NCBI GenBank assembly: GCA_035998495.1
Contig: DASYHP010000059.1
Coordinates: forward strand, 1-64,000
Source of the DNA: Mesorhizobium_B sp035998495
GTDB lineage: Bacteria > Pseudomonadota > Alphaproteobacteria > Rhizobiales > Rhizobiaceae
Length of the DNA: 64,000 bases
Direction: 5' to 3'
The notes beneath the pieces were generated by a model that saw nothing but the letters and a program-made list of their open reading frames with translations, was not told where the DNA came from and did no database searches. The translations under genes and the position numbers were made by a program. Below, piece by piece: positions 1 through 11,511 of the stretch; position 1 is the stretch's first letter, and every line of letters begins with the position of its first letter.

Positions 1-269
1 TGCCGACAGCGGCTACGCCGGCGACCGGGTCGGACGCGCCAACGCCATCGCCGTTCAGATCGTCCGCAAGCATCCCGGCCAGGTCGGCTTTGCCGTCCAG
101 CCCCGACGCTGGGTGGTCGAACGCTTCTTCGCCTGGATCAACCGCAGCCGACGCCTCGCCAAGGACTTCGAAGGCACGATCAACTCCGCCCGAGCCTTCC
201 TCTACGCCGCCTCGGTCCTGCTGCTCACTCGCCGACTGGCAAGCTCAGCATGAGTTTCGAGTCGGACTC
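1..269 (+). mobile_element. Right end of an IS5-family insertion sequence
   Basis: The window opens inside an insertion sequence, so only its right part is visible. It consists of the transposase tail plus about 16 bp after the stop codon. Bases 259-269 read GAGTC-G-GACTC, a small palindrome followed by TAA, which could be the terminal inverted repeat with its target duplication. The left end lies outside the window, so the exact boundary is an inference. Confidence 0.5.
2..253 (+). CDS. IS5-family transposase, C-terminal part
   Basis: This is the last 83 residues of a DDE transposase, which cuts and joins the ends of its own insertion sequence. The segment with the residues WVVERFFAWINRSRRLAKDF is the conserved region carrying the final catalytic Glu of the DDE triad in IS5-family (IS427/IS1031-like) enzymes. 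The reading frame is open from the window edge to TGA at 251-253. The 5' part, with the two Asp residues, lies outside the window. The truncation therefore comes from the window edge and is not evidence of decay. The neighbouring cupin gene is on the opposite strand and unrelated. Confidence 0.8.
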   Translation, partial: ADSGYAGDRVGRANAIAVQIVRKHPGQVGFAVQPRRWVVERFFAWINRSRRLAKDFEGTINSARAFLYAASVLLLTRRLASSA

Positions 270-293
270 TAAGACGGCGGGCCCGAAACATGC

Positions 294-662
294 TTACGGG
301 GCGGCCTTGGCGGCGCGGTGGATGACGTAGAGCTTGCGGGTGGTTTCCCGCAGCACCCACTCGCCGCGCCAACCCTGGGGGAGGACGAGGAGATCGCCGG
401 CCCTCAGCTCCCGGACGGCGCCGTCCAGGGTTCGCATCTCCACCCGCCCGGCGATGATGTGGCAGATTTCGGACGAGCTCGACCGATCGGCGCTGAAGCG
501 GCCCGGCGTGCATTCCCACACGCCGACTTCGACCGATTGGTCCTCCGACATCCAGAGCGTCTTCGCTGCCTCCCGCTGATCGCCCTCGACGGAGGTCGGC
601 TTTGGCGCAAATTCGCCGAGTTCCACCTGGGCAAGGTGTTTGAACGTTTCGAGGTCGATCAA
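294..662 (-). CDS. Cupin-domain protein (EutQ/ureidoglycine-aminohydrolase-like fold)
   Basis: This is a 122-residue single-domain cupin. The beta-barrel core spans roughly residues 60-110, with the stretches SSSEICHIIAGRVEM and GDLLVLPQGWRGEW typical of the Cupin_3 (DUF861) group. Members bind small carboxylates or amines and many are not catalytically characterised. It is the last gene of the minus-strand operon that starts at the XRE-cupin regulator, 24 bp behind the FAD oxidoreductase. This suggests a role in handling the imported amine or its oxidation product. The exact reaction cannot be inferred from sequence. Confidence 0.8.
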   Translation of the reverse strand: MIDLETFKHLAQVELGEFAPKPTSVEGDQREAAKTLWMSEDQSVEVGVWECTPGRFSADRSSSSEICHIIAGRVEMRTLDGAVRELRAGDLLVLPQGWRGEWVLRETTRKLYVIHRAAKAAP

Positions 663-686
663 AAGCGGTCTCCTTGCGGGGGCATG

Positions 687-2072
687 TCAATGGCCAGTGA
701 GCCGGTCGGCGAATGCGGCCAGGCGCGAGCTGCGCTCGAGCCCGCGCTCCTCGCGTTCATCGGCGAGCCGGTAGAGGCGGTACATGCTGTGCACGCCGAG
801 CCAGCGAAGCGGCTCGGGCTCCCAGCGCCGCACGGCGCGATCGACCCAGGGCAGGCGTGACAGTTCCGTGTCGTGCCCCAGAACGAGGTCGCGCAGCGTG
901 CGGCCGGCCAAGTTCGAGCTCGACACGCCCAGCCCGACATAGCCGCCGGCCCAGCCGATGCCGGTCCGGCGATCCAGGCCGACCGTGGTGCACCAGTCGC
1001 GTGGGACGCCGAGCACCCCACACCAGGCGTGATCGATGCGCAATGCGCCCGCCTGCGGCAGAAGCCGCACAAGGATGGCATGCAACTGGTCGATGGTCGC
1101 CTGCTGCGTCTGCCCGCGCACATCGGTCCTCGAGTTGAAGCGGTATGGCACGCCGCGTCCGCCCATGGTGATGCGCCCCTCACGGGTGCGTTGGGCGTAG
1201 CAATAGGCGTGGGCCGCGTCGCCGAGCAGTTCTTGCCCCTTCCAGCCGATCTCCTCCCAAAGGGCGTCCGGCAGCGGCTCGGTGACGATCTGGGCGCTGT
1301 TGAGGGGCAGCCAGTTGCGCCTCTCGCCCGGCAGCCCGGCGGTGAAGCCTTCCGTCGCGCGGATGACGACGGGCGCGCGCACCGTGCCGCGGTCGGTGGT
1401 GACCTTGCCTTTCTCGATGCCGGTCACCGTGGTCTGCTCGAAGATCTCGGCGCCCAGGCGCCGGACGGCCGCCGCCAGGCCGCGCACGAGCTTGGCCGGC
1501 TGCACGCGCGCCGCGCCGTGCATGACCAGCGCGCCTATCACGTTGCGCACATTGATGCGCGCGCGCGCCGCCTCCGCGCCGATCAGCTCGAACCGCGACG
1601 CGGGCGCGTCCCACTGCCGGGCCTCCTCGTACATCGCCTTGACGCGTTCAAGCTGGGGCGCGTTGGTGGCGACCGTCAGATTGTCCACGCGCCGAATGTC
1701 GGCGTCGATGTTCTCGCGCTCCGCCACCGCGATCACTTCATCGACCGTCCCGGCCATGGCGTTCTGCATGCCGACGACGCCCTGCCGCGTCGAGGTCGCG
1801 AGATATTTGTCGCGCGACCACGCGAAGCCGCCCGACAGCCAGCCGCCGTTGCGGCCCGAGGCGCCGAACCCCGCGAACTCCTTTTCGAGCAGGACCACGC
1901 GGAGCGAGGGCTCCGCCTGCTTGAGATAATAGGCGGTCCATAGTCCGGTGTAGCCGGCGCCCACGATCGCCACGTCGGCTTCCATGTCGCCGGGCAAAGG
2001 CGGGCCCGGCGCGGGAAGGCCGCCAAGGTCGGCATACCAGAAGGACACGTCGCCATTGGTGCGGGCTTGCAT
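687..2072 (-). CDS. FAD-dependent amine oxidoreductase, PuuB-like
   Basis: This is a 461-residue DAO-superfamily flavoenzyme. The FAD-binding Rossmann motif GAGYTG is at residues 38-43. It is followed by the GASGRNGGWLSGG segment characteristic of the gamma-glutamylputrescine oxidase (PuuB/OrdL) branch. Such enzymes oxidise a primary or glutamylated amine to an aldehyde, releasing ammonia and hydrogen peroxide. It sits 23 bp downstream of the transporter ATPase gene and upstream of a cupin gene in the same operon. An imported polyamine-like compound is the likely substrate. The substrate is inferred from family and context; no PuuA or PuuC gene adjoins it. Confidence 0.85.
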   Translation of the reverse strand: MQARTNGDVSFWYADLGGLPAPGPPLPGDMEADVAIVGAGYTGLWTAYYLKQAEPSLRVVLLEKEFAGFGASGRNGGWLSGGFAWSRDKYLATSTRQGVVGMQNAMAGTVDEVIAVAERENIDADIRRVDNLTVATNAPQLERVKAMYEEARQWDAPASRFELIGAEAARARINVRNVIGALVMHGAARVQPAKLVRGLAAAVRRLGAEIFEQTTVTGIEKGKVTTDRGTVRAPVVIRATEGFTAGLPGERRNWLPLNSAQIVTEPLPDALWEEIGWKGQELLGDAAHAYCYAQRTREGRITMGGRGVPYRFNSRTDVRGQTQQATIDQLHAILVRLLPQAGALRIDHAWCGVLGVPRDWCTTVGLDRRTGIGWAGGYVGLGVSSSNLAGRTLRDLVLGHDTELSRLPWVDRAVRRWEPEPLRWLGVHSMYRLYRLADEREERGLERSSRLAAFADRLTGH

Positions 2073-2095
2073 GAATCTACCGGGAAGGGAGGGTG

Positions 2096-3217
2096 TCAGG
2101 TGAGCATGACGTCGGCGCTGCTGTCATCGGCGAGCAGCTTGGCGTCAGAGCCGGCGAATGTGAGGTCCACCGCTTCGCCGATCGCAAAGCCCTCGTCGCC
2201 CAGCGCGGACCGCACGAGCGCGATCGATCCGTCGCCGAGCCGGACCTCATATTTGGAGCCGGAGCCGAGATAGATCGCTTCGGCGATCGTCCCGCGCAGC
2301 CGGTTGAGGCCGCTTGCGTCCGGGGCCGCGCCAGGGCGCCGCAAACTGAGTTTCTCCGGCCGCAGCAGCATCACGGGCGTGACGGCGCCGTCGAGGCGCT
2401 TGTCGGCCACCACCGTCTCGCCCGCGATCGAGAGCGCCGTGCTCGAGCCGTCGGTGCGCGCCGGCCCGCGCAGGATCGTGGAGTCGCCGATGAAGCGGGC
2501 CACGAAAAGGGTTTCGGGCTCGTCATAAAGCTGGCGGCCGGTCCCGACCTGCTCGATCCGGCCGCGGTTGAACACCGCGATCCGGTCGGACAGAACCAGG
2601 GCCTCCTCCTGGTCGTGCGTCACATAGACGAAGGTGGTGCCGAGCTCGCGGTGGATGCGCTTGATTTCGAGCTGGAGCCACTCCCTGAGCTTCTTGTCGA
2701 GCGCGCCCAGCGGCTCGTCCATCAGGAGAAGCGGCGGATCGAAAACAAGGGCGCGCGCGAGCGCCACCCGCTGCTGCTGCCCGCCCGAAAGCTCGCTGGG
2801 ATAGCGATGGGCGAAGTCGGACATCTTCACCATGTCGAGCGCTCGCGCCACGCGCGCCTCGCGCTCCGGCCGGGCAACGCGGCGCAGGCCGAGCGGGTAG
2901 GCCACGTTGCGTGAGACCGTCATGTGAGGAAACAGCGCGTAGTGCTGGAACACGACGCCGATATTGCGCTTGTGGGCGGGAACCCCGACGACGCTGCGGC
3001 CGCCGACTTCGAGGCTCCCCCCGCTGATCTCGGTGAATCCGGCGATGACGTTGAGGGTCGTGGTCTTGCCCGACCCGCTCGGGCCCAGAAGCGTCATGAA
3101 CTCGCCGGGGCGGATGGCGAGCGACACGTCGGTCAGCGCCGCGAAGTCGCCATAGAGCTTGCTGACCGCACTGATATCGATCGCCGCGCCGCGGCCAGCC
3201 CCACCTTGCCCGGCCAT
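2096..3217 (-). CDS. ABC transporter ATP-binding protein, spermidine/putrescine type
   Basis: This 373-residue ATPase energises the importer encoded by the three genes upstream. Walker A GPSGSGKTT is at residues 45-53, the Q-loop at about 91, the LSGGQ signature at 143-147, and Walker B LLLMDEP at about 163-169. The C-terminal part (about 290-365) has the TOBE-like fold usual for PotA/FbpC-type ATPases. The frame stays open upstream to 3862. The ATG at 3217 was chosen because the protein aligns from there and it starts 2 bp after the permease stop. The substrate class (polyamine or related cation) is inferred from the PotBCD-like partners. Confidence 0.9.
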   Translation of the reverse strand: MAGQGGAGRGAAIDISAVSKLYGDFAALTDVSLAIRPGEFMTLLGPSGSGKTTTLNVIAGFTEISGGSLEVGGRSVVGVPAHKRNIGVVFQHYALFPHMTVSRNVAYPLGLRRVARPEREARVARALDMVKMSDFAHRYPSELSGGQQQRVALARALVFDPPLLLMDEPLGALDKKLREWLQLEIKRIHRELGTTFVYVTHDQEEALVLSDRIAVFNRGRIEQVGTGRQLYDEPETLFVARFIGDSTILRGPARTDGSSTALSIAGETVVADKRLDGAVTPVMLLRPEKLSLRRPGAAPDASGLNRLRGTIAEAIYLGSGSKYEVRLGDGSIALVRSALGDEGFAIGEAVDLTFAGSDAKLLADDSSADVMLT

Positions 3218-3219
3218 CC

Positions 3220-4011
3220 TCAGGTTCTCCGCTCGCGTCCCAGCAGAAGCAGGCCGCCACCGATCAGGACGGTGGTCGCGACAAGCAGGATCGTGCCGAC
3301 GGCGGCGACGGTCGGGTCGGCGTCGCGCGTGATGCTGGTGAAGATCTGCACGGGCAAGGTCTTGAGATAGGGATTGGTGATGAAGAGCGAGACGATGATC
3401 TCGTCGAACGAGGTCGCGAACGCGAAGAGCAGGCCTGAGAGAACTCCCGGCAGGATCAGCGGCAGGGTAACGGTGCGGAACGTCGCCCAGCGGCCGGCGC
3501 CCAGGCTCGCGGCGGCCAGTTCCAGCCGCTTGTCGAACATTTCGAGGCTGGCCGAGACGGCGATCAGGACGAAGGGAATGGCGAGCATCGTATGGGCGAG
3601 CACGAAGCCCAGAAGCGTACCCACGAGTTGCGTGTCGAGATAGACGGCATAGATGCCGATGGCCAGCACGACGCCGGGAACGACCATGGGGGTCAAGAGG
3701 ACGAGCCGGAGCCAGCCGCTGGCGGCGCCTCTCATGCGGTCGAGGCCGAAGGCGGCGAGCGTGCCGATCACCGTCGCCGCCACCGCGACGAGGCTCGCCA
3801 CCTTGAGCGAGTTGAAAAAGCTCATCGACCATTCGGGGTTGGAAACGAAATTCGCGTACCACTGTCCCGAAAACCCCTTGGGCGGGAAGGCCAGCGACTT
3901 GTTCTCGTTGAACGACATCGGCACCACGACCAGCGTGGGCGCGACGAGCCAGAGCGCCACAGCCAGGCAGACGAGGCCGAGCAGGACCCGGGTCATGGGG
4001 CGCATCGGCAT
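3220..4011 (-). CDS. ABC transporter permease, PotC-like
   Basis: This 263-residue inner-membrane permease has about six hydrophobic segments. Its cytoplasmic EAA loop reads LAAASLGAGRWATFRTVTLP, which docks the ATPase. The start ATG at 4011 overlaps the stop of the preceding permease by ATGA, indicating translational coupling; an open frame continues upstream but only as a shadow of that gene. Together with the PotB-like permease it forms the transmembrane channel of the importer. Confidence 0.9.
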   Translation of the reverse strand: MPMRPMTRVLLGLVCLAVALWLVAPTLVVVPMSFNENKSLAFPPKGFSGQWYANFVSNPEWSMSFFNSLKVASLVAVAATVIGTLAAFGLDRMRGAASGWLRLVLLTPMVVPGVVLAIGIYAVYLDTQLVGTLLGFVLAHTMLAIPFVLIAVSASLEMFDKRLELAAASLGAGRWATFRTVTLPLILPGVLSGLLFAFATSFDEIIVSLFITNPYLKTLPVQIFTSITRDADPTVAAVGTILLVATTVLIGGGLLLLGRERRT

Positions 4012-4910
4012 CAGCGGGCGCCCGCCCGCTTGTGGCGCTGCCGCATCAAGGGCGCGGCGAGCGCGAGCAGGATGAAGGTGGCGACAAGGAGCACGACGCC
4101 CATGGCGCCGCCGCGGCCCCACTGCAGGAGACTCAAGACCTGATTCTGGACCAGGGTGGACAGCATGGTGCTGCGCGGCCCCCCGAGCAGCGCCGGGGTG
4201 ATGTAGAAGCCCAGCGCCAGGATGAAGACGATGACGGCGCCGGCATAAACGCCGGGAAGGGACAACGGCAGGTAGACGCTGAGGAACGCCCAGGACGGAC
4301 GGGCGCCCAGGCTGCGCGCGGCCTGCACGAGGCGCAGGTCGATCCCTTTCATCACGGAATACATCGGCAGGATCATGAAGGGCAGCAGGACCTGCGCCAT
4401 GCCGATCACGACGCCGGTCTGGGTGCGGATCAGCCGCACGGAGCCAAGGCCCAAGGCACGAAGCACCGAGTTGATGACGCCCGAATCCTGCAGGAGCAGG
4501 ACCCAGGATAGGGTGCGGACCACGCCGCTCACCCAGAACGGCACCAGCACGCAGAGCACGAGAAGCAGCCGGAGCCTGGGACCCACGGCCGTCATCACAT
4601 AGGCGTACGGGTAGGCGCAGATCACGCAGACAAGCGTCACCCAGGCCGAGATCGTGAAGGTGCGCCGGAGCACCGTGAGGTTGACCGGCGCGCCGAAGAA
4701 CCAGACATAGTTCTGCACACCCCATTCCGGCTCCGCGAAGCTGCGGAGCGTCACGCTTGCCAGCGGATAGCCCATCACGGCGACGAGCAGGACCAGCGCG
4801 GGCAGGACGAGGAACCACGGCCCCCAGGAAACCCGCGGCCGTGTATACGTGAGCTCCGGCCGCACGCTCGCGCGGCCGGAACCGGATTGCGTGATGGAAC
4901 CGGCGGACAC
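4011..4910 (-). CDS. ABC transporter permease, PotB-like
   Basis: This 299-residue permease has a cytoplasmic N-terminal stretch of about 30 residues and then about six membrane segments. The EAA loop contains QAARSLGARPSWAFLSVYLP. The family (BPD_transp_1) forms heterodimers with a PotC-like partner, which here is the next gene, overlapping by 4 bp. It lies 20 bp downstream of the substrate-binding protein gene in the same operon. Confidence 0.9.
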   Translation of the reverse strand: MSAGSITQSGSGRASVRPELTYTRPRVSWGPWFLVLPALVLLVAVMGYPLASVTLRSFAEPEWGVQNYVWFFGAPVNLTVLRRTFTISAWVTLVCVICAYPYAYVMTAVGPRLRLLLVLCVLVPFWVSGVVRTLSWVLLLQDSGVINSVLRALGLGSVRLIRTQTGVVIGMAQVLLPFMILPMYSVMKGIDLRLVQAARSLGARPSWAFLSVYLPLSLPGVYAGAVIVFILALGFYITPALLGGPRSTMLSTLVQNQVLSLLQWGRGGAMGVVLLVATFILLALAAPLMRQRHKRAGAR

Positions 4911-4930
4911 GTCCGGCCTGGATCAGGGCG

Positions 4931-6013
4931 TCAGTTGCCGGCCATCAGCGCCTGCCACTTCTCGGAGGCGGCCTGGAAGTTATCGACCCAGAACTTGATG
5001 TTCTGCTGGTAGCCCTGGGCCTGCCGTTCCGGCGTGTTGGTCATGAAGGCGGCCACCACCGGCTCCACCTGCGGCTGGGCGTCCTTGTGGATGGGCGTGT
5101 AGGAGGTCTGCTCGGCCAGGATCTCCTGCGAGCGCTTGCCGAGATAGGCGTTGATCAGGGCATGCGACGCGTCCGGGTCCTTGGCGCCGACGGGAATCGT
5201 CAACTGGTCCATCACCACCAGCCAGTCCTGCCAGACCGGCGTGTATTGCGCGCCGTTCTTGACCGCTGTCATGGCGCGGCCCGTCCACATCATGATCATG
5301 TCGGCTTCGCCGGACTCGGCGAGCTGCTGGGACTCGGCGCCCGTCTTCCAGTAGATCGTGTCCGGCCCGAGCTGGCGGACCACGTCGAGCGCCTTGTCGA
5401 TGTCGTCGACCGTCATGTTCTCGACCGAGCCGCCGGCGGTGATCAGCGCCTGCTCCAGAAGGCCGCCCGTGGGATCGCCGCTGCCGTCGATCGCCCGCAC
5501 GCCCGGAAAGTTCTCGGTGTCGAAGAAGTCCTTCCAGCTCTTGGGCGGGTTATCGCCGTAGGTCTCGTTCTTGTACATGAGCACCACGCCATAGTTCATG
5601 GCGGGCACGCTGCATTCGCCGACCTGGCCTTCCGGGATGTTGGAGACGTCGATCTTCGTGAGGTCGAGCTTCTGGAAGAGCGTGCCGCAATGCACGTAAG
5701 GCGGGAAGTCGGCGGTATCGACGACGTCCCAGGTGACGTTGCCGGACTCCACCTGCGCCTGCAGCTTGGCGATCTCGGTCGGGCCGTCCTGGAGGAGCGT
5801 GACGCCCGACTTCTCGACGAAGTCCTGCAGCGCGGCGACCTGCCCGTCCTGGAAGATGCCGCCATAAGACACGAAGGTCAGCGTCTTGCCCGCGAGCGAG
5901 CCCTCCTTGACCTCGCCCGCGACGGGTTTTTCCTGCGCGCCCGCACCCATGCAAGCGAGGCCGAGCGCCAGTGACGCCGCGCCGGACCGGATGAACTGAT
6001 GAAGTCTGAGCAT
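4931..6013 (-). CDS. Periplasmic substrate-binding protein, PotD-like
   Basis: This 360-residue exported protein would capture the substrate in the periplasm and deliver it to the PotB/PotC-like channel. Residues 1 to about 26 form a signal peptide ending in GAGA before QEKPVAG. The mature part resembles extracellular solute-binding family 8 (spermidine/putrescine). The ATG at 6013 was preferred over one five codons upstream (6028), because GGAGAA lies at the right distance before it. The gene begins 33 bp after the stop of the XRE-cupin regulator. Confidence 0.88.
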   Translation of the reverse strand: MLRLHQFIRSGAASLALGLACMGAGAQEKPVAGEVKEGSLAGKTLTFVSYGGIFQDGQVAALQDFVEKSGVTLLQDGPTEIAKLQAQVESGNVTWDVVDTADFPPYVHCGTLFQKLDLTKIDVSNIPEGQVGECSVPAMNYGVVLMYKNETYGDNPPKSWKDFFDTENFPGVRAIDGSGDPTGGLLEQALITAGGSVENMTVDDIDKALDVVRQLGPDTIYWKTGAESQQLAESGEADMIMMWTGRAMTAVKNGAQYTPVWQDWLVVMDQLTIPVGAKDPDASHALINAYLGKRSQEILAEQTSYTPIHKDAQPQVEPVVAAFMTNTPERQAQGYQQNIKFWVDNFQAASEKWQALMAGN

Positions 6014-6046
6014 GATGGTTTCTCCCATTGTTGCTAATATGTCACG

Positions 6047-6703
6047 TCACCTTGTCGGCTTCCAAGGGACATACTTGTCGAGATCCGCCCGCGCCGAGGT
6101 CGGCGGCGCGATGATCCACATCACTTCGGCCCGCCCATTCCCGACATTGACGGTTCGATGCGGCGTGTCGGTCGAATACTCGACGCTGTCGCCCTCTTCC
6201 AGGATATGAAGGTCCGAGCCGACGCTTATCTCGACGACGCCGCGCAGCACGACCAGCATCTCATGCGCATGACCATGCGTGTAGAGCTGCGGCCCCGTCG
6301 ATCCACCGATCTCGAACTCTCCGACATAGACTTCGAGATTGCGGGCCGGGCGCGCGGAGAGCAGCGTCTTGCGGCAGCCATCGCTCGGCGGCAGGGCGGG
6401 ACGGAGGCTCCGCTTCAGGATCCTGTGAACGGCCGCCGAACGCTCTTCGAAGAGATCGGCGACGCTGATCTCGAGGGCGGCGGCCAATTGGTTCAACGTC
6501 GAGGTGCTGGCGCCCGTCAGGCCCCTTTCCAACTGGCTGAGGAAGCTCGCGCTCGTTCCGCACTTCTCCGCCAGATCGCGGAGGGACAGGCGGCGCGCCG
6601 TGCGCAGCTCGCGGATGCGGCGCGCCAGCTTCTGGAGCGCGTCGCGCTCACCAGCCAAGCTCCGTTCATCGCTGGCGACCAGGGACAATCTCGGCACTCC
6701 CAC
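6047..6703 (-). CDS. XRE-family regulator with C-terminal cupin domain (PuuR-like)
   Basis: This is a 218-residue transcription factor. An XRE helix-turn-helix covers residues about 26-85, including LRDLAEKCGTSASFLSQLER. A cupin sensor domain covers about 140-210. The architecture matches PuuR and related regulators, in which the cupin senses the catabolised amine or an oxidation product. It is the first gene of the operon it probably controls. The 208 bp between it and the divergent esterase at 6912 would hold its operator, but I could not pick out a convincing palindrome there. Confidence 0.88.
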   Translation of the reverse strand: MGVPRLSLVASDERSLAGERDALQKLARRIRELRTARRLSLRDLAEKCGTSASFLSQLERGLTGASTSTLNQLAAALEISVADLFEERSAAVHRILKRSLRPALPPSDGCRKTLLSARPARNLEVYVGEFEIGGSTGPQLYTHGHAHEMLVVLRGVVEISVGSDLHILEEGDSVEYSTDTPHRTVNVGNGRAEVMWIIAPPTSARADLDKYVPWKPTR

Positions 6704-6911
6704 TGAACAAAGTGTCCAGCTTCACTGCACGCATGTCAAGGCATTGTGCGCCTTGGCGGCCCTGCGGTGCCCGGAACGTGCTCGCACCGGTGCCGTGGGG
6801 GGCTATGCCTCCGGCCGGAAGACCATTATTGTGCAGCGCAGCAACGATCGCGCCTGCGCCACGTTGTGAACGGACTAGCGGCTGGTGGAGCCGTTTACAT
6901 GAGAGTTCTCC

Positions 6912-8081
6912 ATGCGCGGCCTTTCGGACACGATCGCCCGGCTGAACGCTTTGCGTGCGCTCCATGGACCAGGGGGAAGCGGCGGGCCCAGCCGCCTTTC
7001 CCCGCTGACGGGCTTCGGCTCGAACCCAGGCGCGTTGAATGGCTGGGCCTATCTGCCCGCCAGGCTGGAGGCCGGAGCGCCGCTGGTGGTCGTTCTTCAT
7101 GGCTGCACCCAGACGGCCGCAGGCTACGATCACGGTTCAGGCTGGTCCACACTCGCCGACCGCCATGGCTTTGCGCTTCTCTTTCCCGAGCAGACGCGCG
7201 CCAACAATCCCAATCTCTGCTTCAACTGGTTCCTGGGCGAGGACACAAGGCGCGGCGAAGGCGAGGTGCTGTCGATCGCACGGATGATCGAAGCGGTGGC
7301 AAAAGCGCATGCGATCGACCGCCGCCGCGTCTTCATCACCGGCCTGTCGGCCGGCGGCGCCATGACAGCCGCCATGCTGGCGGCCTATCCCGAGCTCTTT
7401 GCCGGCGGGGCGATCATCGCGGGCCTGCCATACGGCGTCGCCACGACCGTTCCCGAGGCGTTGGACCGGATGCGCGGGCATGGCATGCCCCATGCGAAGG
7501 AGCTCCAGCGCCTTTTGCGTGGGGCTTCAAACCATTCCGGCCCGTGGCCGACCCTCTCCTTGTGGCACGGCGCAGCCGACCGGACGGTCGCGAGCGCCAA
7601 CATGGATGCGATCGTGGATCAATGGCGCGCGGCGCACGGCCTGCGCGACGCGCCAGAGCAGCGGGAGCTTGTGGACGGCCATGTTCGGCATGTCTGGCGC
7701 GACGCATCGGGCAGGGAGGCGATCGAGGCCTATTCCATCACCGGCATGGGCCATGGCACGCCGCTCAGCACGATGGGCGAGGATGGCTATGGGGCAAGCG
7801 CTCCCTTCATGCTGGAGGCGGGCATCTCCTCAACCCTGCGCATCGCGCGGTTCTGGGGCATCGCCGATGCGGCAGGGCATCGCGAACCGGCTGCGGCCGC
7901 TCACGTCCGGCCATCCCCCGGCATCGTCCACGAGCCGCAAAGTGGAAAGGGCTGGCCCGAACGGCTCCGATCGGGCCAGGATCATGGCCGGCGGCGGCAC
8001 GAGGCCGCGCCCGAGGCAGCCGGGTCGAAGCTCGGCCGTGTGATCGAGGACGCTCTGCGGAAGGCGGGGCTCATGCGCTAG
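6912..8081 (+). CDS. PHB-depolymerase-family esterase (alpha/beta hydrolase)
   Basis: This is a 389-residue alpha/beta hydrolase of the LpqC/PhaZ (esterase_PHB) family, which cleaves short polyester or acyl-ester bonds. The visible triad is Ser146 in the lipase box GLSAGG (144-149), Asp223 in WHGAADRTV, and His281 in ITGMGHGTPL. The oxyanion-hole segment HGCTQT starts at residue 63. No signal peptide is evident, so it may act on intracellular substrates. It is transcribed divergently from the polyamine-type operon and ends 58 bp before the convergent dnaE2. The C-terminal 90 residues are low-complexity and less conserved-looking. Confidence 0.88.
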   Translation: MRGLSDTIARLNALRALHGPGGSGGPSRLSPLTGFGSNPGALNGWAYLPARLEAGAPLVVVLHGCTQTAAGYDHGSGWSTLADRHGFALLFPEQTRANNPNLCFNWFLGEDTRRGEGEVLSIARMIEAVAKAHAIDRRRVFITGLSAGGAMTAAMLAAYPELFAGGAIIAGLPYGVATTVPEALDRMRGHGMPHAKELQRLLRGASNHSGPWPTLSLWHGAADRTVASANMDAIVDQWRAAHGLRDAPEQRELVDGHVRHVWRDASGREAIEAYSITGMGHGTPLSTMGEDGYGASAPFMLEAGISSTLRIARFWGIADAAGHREPAAAAHVRPSPGIVHEPQSGKGWPERLRSGQDHGRRRHEAAPEAAGSKLGRVIEDALRKAGLMR

Positions 8082-8112
8082 TGCCTGCTCGATGACGAGT
8101 TACCGTGGATCA

Positions 8113-8133
8113 TCATGACCGGCAGGGTCATGA
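8113..8133. terminator. Hairpin between convergent genes
   Basis: TCATGACC and GGTCATGA form an 8-bp stem around a 5-nt loop. The hairpin lies in the 58-bp gap between the convergent esterase and dnaE2 genes. No clear T-tract follows on either strand, so efficient intrinsic termination is uncertain. Confidence 0.35.
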
Positions 8134-8139
8134 CAGCTT

Positions 8140-11507
<3,368 letters not shown>

Positions 11508-11511
<4 letters not shown>

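Noticed and set aside
2096..3862. 588-codon frame taken as one long ATPase gene
   Set aside because: The first 215 codons are a shadow of the overlapping permease gene. ATPase homology begins at the ATG at 3217.
6704..6911. Small gene between the XRE-cupin regulator and the esterase
   Set aside because: Frames here are short shadows. The region more likely holds two divergent promoters.
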